Source: Paucibacter sp. KCTC 42545 (lineage in GTDB: Bacteria; Pseudomonadota; Gammaproteobacteria; Burkholderiales; Burkholderiaceae_C). Taken from it: a stretch of DNA of 64,000 nt. Under the pieces are notes generated by a model. That model was not told where the DNA came from, did not search any database, and saw only the letters and a list, made by a program, of their open reading frames with translations. This document shows, piece by piece, positions 58,770-64,000 of the stretch (positions within the stretch are counted from its first letter, which is position 1; each line of letters opens with the position of its first letter). Made by a program: the position numbers and the translations under genes. The stretch lies in contig NZ_CP013692.1 in NCBI RefSeq assembly GCF_001477625.1, positions 2,790,001 through 2,854,000 of the forward strand. Reading direction: 5' to 3'.

Positions 58770-59621
58770 ATGATGAAGCCGAACTTTTCACCGCCCACCA
58801 TGCCCAATCGCACCGTGTACTTTGTCTCCGATGGCACCGGCATCACCGCCGAAACCTTCGGCAACTCCATCCTGGCCCAGTTCCCCATCAAGCCACGCCA
58901 TGTGCGCCGGCCCTTTGTCGACACCCCGGAAAAAGCCTATGCCGTGGTGCGCGAGATCAACGAGACCAGCGTGCGCGAAGGCGTGCGGGCCATCGTCTTC
59001 GCCACCCTGGTGGATCGCGACGTACTCAAGATCGTGCGCGACCATTGCCAGGCGCGGGTTATGGACATGTTCGGCACCTTCATCGAGCCGCTGGAAGAAG
59101 AGTTCGAGGTCAAGAGCAACCACCGCGTCGGCCGTTTTTCCGATGTGGCGCGCAGCCAGGAGTACCACGACCGCATCGAGGCCATCAATTTCTCGCTCGC
59201 CCATGACGACGGCCAATCGGCCAAGAATCTGGATGTGGCCGATGTGATCCTGGTCGGCGTATCGCGCAGCGGCAAGACACCCACCTCGCTCTACCTGGCC
59301 ATGCAGCACGGCATCAAGGCCGCCAACTATCCGCTGATCCCCGAAGACTTCGAGCGCGGCCGCCTGCCCTCCATGCTGGTGGCGCACAAGCGCAAATGCT
59401 TTGGCCTGACGATCGACCCTGAGCGCCTGAGTCAGATCCGCAACGAGCGCCGCCCCGGCAGCAAGTACGCCGACATGATGAACTGCCGCTACGAGGTCAA
59501 CGAGGCCGAGGCGATGATGAAGAAGGACGGCATTGCCTGGCTGTCGTCCACGCACAAATCCATCGAAGAGATCGCCACCACCATCCTGCGCGACCTGCGA
59601 CCCGACCGCCTGATCTACTGA
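58770..59621 (+). CDS. ppsR: PEP synthase regulatory kinase/pyrophosphorylase
   Basis: 283 residues: [20 protein letters not shown] at the start and P-loop [17 protein letters not shown]. PpsR phosphorylates PpsA to switch it off and reverses this with phosphate. ATG 58770 or 58800 (MPNRTVYF), the latter closer to the family norm. Divergent position to ppsA supports the pairing. Confidence 0.95.
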   Translation: MMKPNFSPPTMPNRTVYFVSDGTGITAETFGNSILAQFPIKPRHVRRPFVDTPEKAYAVVREINETSVREGVRAIVFATLVDRDVLKIVRDHCQARVMDMFGTFIEPLEEEFEVKSNHRVGRFSDVARSQEYHDRIEAINFSLAHDDGQSAKNLDVADVILVGVSRSGKTPTSLYLAMQHGIKAANYPLIPEDFERGRLPSMLVAHKRKCFGLTIDPERLSQIRNERRPGSKYADMMNCRYEVNEAEAMMKKDGIAWLSSTHKSIEEIATTILRDLRPDRLIY

Positions 59622-59622
59622 G

Positions 59623-60498
59623 GTGCCCGGCTCCGCTCTTGCCCTGGTGCTGGCCGCCGCGCTGCTGCATGCCTTGTGGAACTTCGCGGCCAAAAAGGCC
59701 GGCGGCAACCATCACTTCGCCCTCGCCTCGGCGCTTACGGTCAGCGTGATCTGGCTGCCTGTCGTTTGGGTCGTCGGCTGGGATGTGGTCGCCGGCTTCG
59801 ACAGCAAGACTTGGGGCGTGCTGATGGCCACGGCCTTGCTGCACCTGCTCTACTTCAATGCCTTGCTGACGGGCTACCGCTTGGCCGATTTGACCGTGGT
59901 CTACCCGGTGGCGCGCGGGAGTGCGCCGGCCATGTCGGCCATTGCCGCCGTGTTCTTGCTGGGCGAACACCTGGGCCTGCGCGGCGGCCTGGGCTTGCTG
60001 GCGGTGGTGCTGGGCATTGTTTTGATTGCCGCCGGGCCGGGGCTGTGGCGCCCGCGCGAGGGGGAGGCCCACCACCGCCGCAAGCTGGGCCTGCTCTGGG
60101 GTGGCATCACCGGTGTCTTGATCGCGGGCTACACCGTGGTGGACGGCTATGCCATCAAGGTCTTGCTGATCTCGCCGCTGCTGCTTGACTATTTCAGCAA
60201 TCTGCTGCGCGTGCCCTTCATGCTGCCCGGCTTGTGGCGCGACCCGCAGGGCTTTGCCGCCGCGCTCAGTCAGCAATGGCGCTATGTGCTGCTGGTGGCG
60301 GTGTGCAGCCCGCTGGCCTACATCCTGGTGCTCTACGCCATGCAATTGGCGCCACTATCCCGGGTGGCACCGACTCGCGAGGTGTCCATGCTGTTTGCCG
60401 CCCTGCTGGGCGGGCAATTGCTGAAGGAAGGTGAGCGCGGCTGGCGCTTGGCAGGTGCTGCCTGCATCGCGGGCGGCGTGATCGGCCTGAGCCTATAG
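59623..60498 (+). CDS. EamA/DMT-family inner-membrane transporter
   Basis: 291 residues with ten hydrophobic segments in two halves, each starting with the EamA pattern (LLHALWNFAAKKAGG in the first, LLWGGITGVLIAGYTVVDGY in the second), and VYPVARGSAPAMSAIAAVFL. Export of small metabolites is typical of the family; substrate unknown. Starts with GTG two bases after the ppsR stop, so co-transcribed. Confidence 0.85.
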   Translation: MPGSALALVLAAALLHALWNFAAKKAGGNHHFALASALTVSVIWLPVVWVVGWDVVAGFDSKTWGVLMATALLHLLYFNALLTGYRLADLTVVYPVARGSAPAMSAIAAVFLLGEHLGLRGGLGLLAVVLGIVLIAAGPGLWRPREGEAHHRRKLGLLWGGITGVLIAGYTVVDGYAIKVLLISPLLLDYFSNLLRVPFMLPGLWRDPQGFAAALSQQWRYVLLVAVCSPLAYILVLYAMQLAPLSRVAPTREVSMLFAALLGGQLLKEGERGWRLAGAACIAGGVIGLSL

Positions 60499-60500
60499 AG

Positions 60501-61274
60501 TCACAAGCGCTGGCGGGCGCTCTCGTACAGGCAGATGGCCGCGGCGCTGCCCACATTGAGCGACTCCTCGCCGCCGGGCTGCGGGATGCCCACGGTCAAC
60601 CCGCAGCGCTGCATCAACTCGGGCTGCACGCCCTGCCCTTCATGGCCCATCACCCAGGCGCAGGGCTGGGGCAAGGCGATTTGGTGGATCTGCGACTCGG
60701 CATAGGAGCTGGTGGCGATCAGCGGCACATGCAGGCGATCCAGATCGGCCGGGCTCAAGCCCTCGATCAGCCGCAGGCCGAAATGCGCGCCCATGCCGGC
60801 GCGCAAGACCTTGGGCGACCACAGCGCCGCCGTGCCCTTCAAGGCCAGCACTTGCTTGAAGCCGAACGCTGCCGCGTTGCGCAATATGGTGCCCACATTG
60901 CCGGCATCCTGCAGGCGGTCCAGCACGACCGAATCCAGGCCCGGGCTGAAGTCTTGACCATCGTCGTGCGGCACTTCAAAGCCGATCTGCGCCGGCGACT
61001 CCAAGCCGCTGATGCTCTTGAACAGCGCCGCCGGCACCACCAAGATCTTGGGTGCAGCATCGGCCAGCGCACGCAGTGCCGGGTCTTGCGCGGCCGCTTC
61101 GGTGATGACGGCCAGCGTCACCGCATGGCCGCGCTGCAGGCAAGCGCGCACCAAGTGGTCGCCTTCCAGCCAGACGGAACCCAGCTTGCGGTAGGCGCCA
61201 CCGTCTTGGCTGAGCTTGCGCAGGCGTTGCAGGGCGGGGTTGTCCCGCGAGGTGATGTGATGCAGCTGGCTCAT
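60501..61274 (-). CDS. TrmH/SpoU-family RNA 2'-O-methyltransferase
   Basis: 257 residues. N-terminal substrate-binding part (ITSRDNPALQRLRKLSQ, GSVWLEGDHLVRACLQ) and SPOUT domain with LDRLQDAGNVGTILRNAAAF, WVMGHEGQGVQPEL and IPQPGGEESLNVGSAAAICL, the three SpoU motifs that form the SAM knot. Target rRNA or tRNA position not determinable. Follows rnhB without a gap; last gene of the lpx-rnhB group. Confidence 0.9.
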   Translation of the reverse strand: MSQLHHITSRDNPALQRLRKLSQDGGAYRKLGSVWLEGDHLVRACLQRGHAVTLAVITEAAAQDPALRALADAAPKILVVPAALFKSISGLESPAQIGFEVPHDDGQDFSPGLDSVVLDRLQDAGNVGTILRNAAAFGFKQVLALKGTAALWSPKVLRAGMGAHFGLRLIEGLSPADLDRLHVPLIATSSYAESQIHQIALPQPCAWVMGHEGQGVQPELMQRCGLTVGIPQPGGEESLNVGSAAAICLYESARQRL

Positions 61275-61886
61275 TTACTTGCTTGACTCTAAAACTGCAC
61301 GCACCGGCCCGAAGGTACGGCGGTGCCAGGCAGTGACGCCATGCGCACGCAGGGCAGCCAGATGCTCGGCCGTGGGGTAGCCCTTGTGGGTGGCGAAGCC
61401 GTAGGCCGGGTGGGCTTCATGCATGGCGATGCATTGGCGGTCTCGATGAACCTTGGCCAGGATGGATGCGGCCGAGATGGCTTGCACCTTGGCATCGCCC
61501 TTGACGATGGCCTCGGCCGGAATCTTCAGCACCGGCAGGCGGTTGCCGTCCACCTGTACAAAGCTCGGCTTCAAACGCAGGCCCTCAACGGCGCGGCGCA
61601 TCGCCAGCAGGGTGGCTTGCAGAATATTCAAGCGGTCAATTTCCTCGACCGAGGCCTCGGCGATGCAGCAGCACAGGGCTTTGGCGCGGATTTCATCGAA
61701 CAGCAACTCGCGCTTTTTTTCGCTCAGGATCTTGGAGTCGCGCAGGCCCATGATGGGCGCAGCCTCATCCAGAATCACGGCCGCGGCCACCACCGGGCCG
61801 GCCAGGGGGCCACGGCCGGCTTCATCCACACCGGCCAGCAAACCCGCACCGGCCCAGATCAAGCCCAGCTGTTCAGGCGCGGCCAT
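61275..61886 (-). CDS. rnhB: Ribonuclease HII
   Basis: 203 residues from ATG 61886 ([13 protein letters not shown]); an ATG at 61907 is an alternative. [20 protein letters not shown] holds the catalytic Asp-Glu pair; [36 protein letters not shown] follow (KGD, AKV). Removes RNA from RNA-DNA hybrids. Overlaps the end of lpxB, as in many Gram-negatives. Confidence 0.95.
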   Translation of the reverse strand: MAAPEQLGLIWAGAGLLAGVDEAGRGPLAGPVVAAAVILDEAAPIMGLRDSKILSEKKRELLFDEIRAKALCCCIAEASVEEIDRLNILQATLLAMRRAVEGLRLKPSFVQVDGNRLPVLKIPAEAIVKGDAKVQAISAASILAKVHRDRQCIAMHEAHPAYGFATHKGYPTAEHLAALRAHGVTAWHRRTFGPVRAVLESSK

Positions 61887-63039
61887 CAATGACTTGGGCG
61901 ATGGCATCGCTGGCCTTTTGCGCGGTATTGCAACGCAGCAGTTCATGTTGTTCGGCAAAGCGCGCCTGCGCCTGGGCATAACGCTCAGGTTCAGCGAGCC
62001 AGGCCAAGCCCTCACGCGCCAGCGCTTGCGGCGTACACGCGTCTTGAATCAGCTCGGGCACCAAAAATTCGCGCGCCAGTACATTCGGCAGGCCCACCCA
62101 GGGCTGGTAGTTCTTGCCTTGCATGCGCCACCAGTTCAGCCAATGCATGCGGTAGGCAATCACCATCGGGCGCTTGAACAAGGCCGCTTCCAACGTGGCG
62201 GTTCCGCTGGCCACCAGCGTCACGTCGCAGGCCGCTAAGGCTTCGTGCGAGCGACCGTCGAGCAACTGCAAATTGAGCCTAGGCGCCAAGCGCGTCACCA
62301 GCGGCTCGATCAGCGGACGCAAGCCCGGTGCCACCGGCATCACAAATCGCAAGTCAGCCCGGGACTGCTGCATCAGCAGCGCGGCCTGCAAAAAGGGCTC
62401 GGCGATGTAGCGAATCTCGCTGCGCCGGCTGCCCGGCAATAGCGCCACCACGGTATCCGTCTCGCTCAAACCCAGCGCGGCACGGCTCTGCGCCTTGGGC
62501 GGCTCCAGCGGGATCGCATCGGCCAGTGGATGGCCCACATAGGTGGCGGCGATGCCATGCTTGTGAAGCAACTCGGGCTCGAAGGGGAACAGGCACAGCA
62601 CATGGTCGGCCGAACGTTTGATCTTCTCGACCCGCTCGGCACGCCAGGCCCAAATCGAGGGGCAAACGAAATGAATCGTCTTGATGCCGCCTTCGCGCAG
62701 GCGCTGTTCCAGGCCGAAATTGAAATCGGGGGCGTCGATGCCGATGAAAGCAGCCGGCCGCTCGGGGCCGGCTAACAAGCGATTGCCCAGCTGACGGCGA
62801 ATCGACAGCAGCTCGCGCAGATTCAGCAGCGCATCCACATAGCCAAAAATGCTCAGCTTGCTGTGCGGCCACCAGGCCTCAAAGCCCTGTTCGGCCATAC
62901 GTGGGCCGCCGATGCCTTGCGAGCGCAGCACGGGCCAGCGCGCGCGCAAGCCAGCCAGCATCATGCCGGCCAGCAGATCGCCGGAGGCCTCGCCGGCCAC
63001 CATGCCAATGGACAGGGCCCGAGGCGAAAGTTCTGTCAT
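61873..63039 (-). CDS. lpxB: Lipid-A-disaccharide synthase
   Basis: 388 residues. [20 protein letters not shown] at the start (conserved GEASGD), [27 protein letters not shown] and [20 protein letters not shown], and [20 protein letters not shown]. Joins UDP-diacylglucosamine and lipid X in lipid A synthesis at the inner membrane. Starts 7 bases after lpxA. Confidence 0.97.
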   Translation of the reverse strand: MTELSPRALSIGMVAGEASGDLLAGMMLAGLRARWPVLRSQGIGGPRMAEQGFEAWWPHSKLSIFGYVDALLNLRELLSIRRQLGNRLLAGPERPAAFIGIDAPDFNFGLEQRLREGGIKTIHFVCPSIWAWRAERVEKIKRSADHVLCLFPFEPELLHKHGIAATYVGHPLADAIPLEPPKAQSRAALGLSETDTVVALLPGSRRSEIRYIAEPFLQAALLMQQSRADLRFVMPVAPGLRPLIEPLVTRLAPRLNLQLLDGRSHEALAACDVTLVASGTATLEAALFKRPMVIAYRMHWLNWWRMQGKNYQPWVGLPNVLAREFLVPELIQDACTPQALAREGLAWLAEPERYAQAQARFAEQHELLRCNTAQKASDAIAQVIDGRA

Positions 63040-63046
63040 GACTGCT

Positions 63047-63829
63047 TTAGCGCACGATGCCGCGCGTGGCGGCGGCGAGGAAGTTGAGCATCAAGTCCAC
63101 ATCCTCGTCAGCGCCCTGCCCGCGCAGCTCGGCAATGGCTTGCTGCGACTGCTCCAGTGTCAGCGAGGAGCGGTACAGGCGTTTGTGGATCTGCTTGATC
63201 ACCGCAATGCGCTCGGCCGAGAAGCCGCGTCGCTTCAGCCCCACCGCATTGACGGCACGCGCCGCCAGCGGGTTGCCGTCCACTGTCATGAAGGGCGGCA
63301 CGTCTTGCGCCACATGGCCTTGGAAGCCAACCATGGCATGCGCGCCGATCTTGACGAACTGGTGCACGCCGGACAGGCCGCCGATGGTGGCCCAATCGCC
63401 CACATGCACATGGCCCGCCAGCGTGGCGTTATTGGCCAGCACGATGTGGCTGCCCAGGCGCACATCGTGAGCGATGTGGACGTAAGCCATCAAGAGGTTG
63501 TCGCTACCCAGGCGGGTCACGCCCTCGTCTTGCGCCGTTCCCAGATTGATGGTGCAGAACTCCCGGAAGGTGTTGCGATCGCCAATCACCAGCTCGGTCG
63601 GCTCACCCGCGTATTTCATGTCCTGCGGCACGGCGCCGATGGAATTGAACTGGAAGATTTTGTTGCACGCGCCGATAGAGGTACGGCCTTCGATCACGCA
63701 ATGCGGGCCCACCACCGTGCCAGCGCCGATGCGCACATGCGGGCCGATCAGCGTGTAGGCACCCACCGCGACCGAGCTATCCAGCTGCGCGGCGGGGTCG
63801 ATGATGGCGGTCGGGTGAATCAAGCTCAT
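63047..63829 (-). CDS. lpxA: UDP-N-acetylglucosamine acyltransferase
   Basis: 260 residues of left-handed beta-helix hexapeptide repeats. [40 protein letters not shown], the catalytic histidine in [14 protein letters not shown], and [20 protein letters not shown]. First committed step of lipid A synthesis. Sits between fabZ and lpxB. Confidence 0.97.
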   Translation of the reverse strand: MSLIHPTAIIDPAAQLDSSVAVGAYTLIGPHVRIGAGTVVGPHCVIEGRTSIGACNKIFQFNSIGAVPQDMKYAGEPTELVIGDRNTFREFCTINLGTAQDEGVTRLGSDNLLMAYVHIAHDVRLGSHIVLANNATLAGHVHVGDWATIGGLSGVHQFVKIGAHAMVGFQGHVAQDVPPFMTVDGNPLAARAVNAVGLKRRGFSAERIAVIKQIHKRLYRSSLTLEQSQQAIAELRGQGADEDVDLMLNFLAAATRGIVR

Positions 63830-63843
63830 GGGCCCAGCACCTT

Positions 63844-64000
63844 TCAGAGGGCGTCGATCTTGCGCATGGTGCAGATCAGCTGCGCTTCCGCCGCCAGGGC
63901 TTCGCCCACAAAGGCCTTGCCGGTGAATTTGAAGATGCCGGCCTTGGCGCGATCCAGCGTCACTTCCAGACGCAACTGGTCACCGGGCTCCACAGGCCGC
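63844..64000 (-). CDS. fabZ: 3-hydroxyacyl-ACP dehydratase FabZ, 3' end only
   Basis: The last 52 codons read [20 protein letters not shown], then [20 protein letters not shown] and CTMRKIDAL to the stop; typical FabZ C-terminus (PGDQL, G.A.V.G..AAEA). The catalytic part lies outside the window. Upstream of lpxA, the standard order. Confidence 0.93.
   Translation of the reverse strand, partial: RPVEPGDQLRLEVTLDRAKAGIFKFTGKAFVGEALAAEAQLICTMRKIDAL

Overview
The window is chromosomal DNA of a GC-rich betaproteobacterium. The best fit is Burkholderiales near the Roseateles/Pelomonas/Paucibacter/Rubrivivax group. I infer this from gene content (H-NS-like protein with the short DNA-binding tail, a tripartite tctCBA importer, the rpsF-priB-rpsR-rplI-dnaB order, ppsA/ppsR, argA, hemH) and base composition, not from a search. 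I saw no rRNA, tRNA or CRISPR array.

Left core, 1-28638. In order: argA (5' end outside the window), yggX, a lone ferric-iron binding protein behind a Fur-like palindrome, an H-NS-like protein, a large MASE1-PAS-GGDEF-EAL protein, dnaG, rpoD, a cyclase-FHA protein, two related solute-binding proteins and hemH. Next comes the tctCBA transporter, divergent from its likely two-component pair tctDE, then hslR. The chaperone block grpE-dnaK-dnaJ follows, with sigma-32-type promoters before grpE and probably dnaK. The left core ends with a response regulator carrying a TPR-like region and a small conserved hypothetical gene.

Accessory island, 29642-50158. About 20.5 kb interrupts one chromosomal gene, a PA0069-family radical SAM protein. 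Its first 87 codons and its LexA box lie at 50160-50437 next to dnaB. Its remaining codons, including the CxxxCxxC motif, lie at 28706-29641. Both break points carry CAAA. The island holds a second, frameshifted PA0069-family copy, a truncated umuDC operon with a LexA box, a complete IS481-type element, and scraps of defence genes (hsdM start; start and end of a large nuclease/HEAT-like protein). It also holds complete IS3 elements of two types, a complete IS21 element, and fragments of both IS3 types. In its middle is an intact respiratory cluster: TlpA-like thioredoxin, ArsR-type regulator, sigma-54 activator with a cysteine-bearing PAS domain, sigma-54 promoter, and cydP-cydA-cydB-Rieske-cydX. 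A Rieske protein inside a cytochrome bd operon is the most unusual gene arrangement here.

Right core, 50160-64000. Mostly on the minus strand: dnaB and the ribosomal cluster rplI-rpsR-priB-rpsF, a sodium/solute symporter, ppsA divergent from ppsR, an EamA transporter, a SpoU-type RNA methyltransferase, rnhB, lpxB, lpxA and the 3' end of fabZ.

Functionally, the core segments are housekeeping (replication, transcription, heat shock, lipid A, PEP synthesis) with sensory and transport genes. The island looks old and repeatedly remodelled by insertion sequences, with the bd-oxidase cluster as its main intact cargo.
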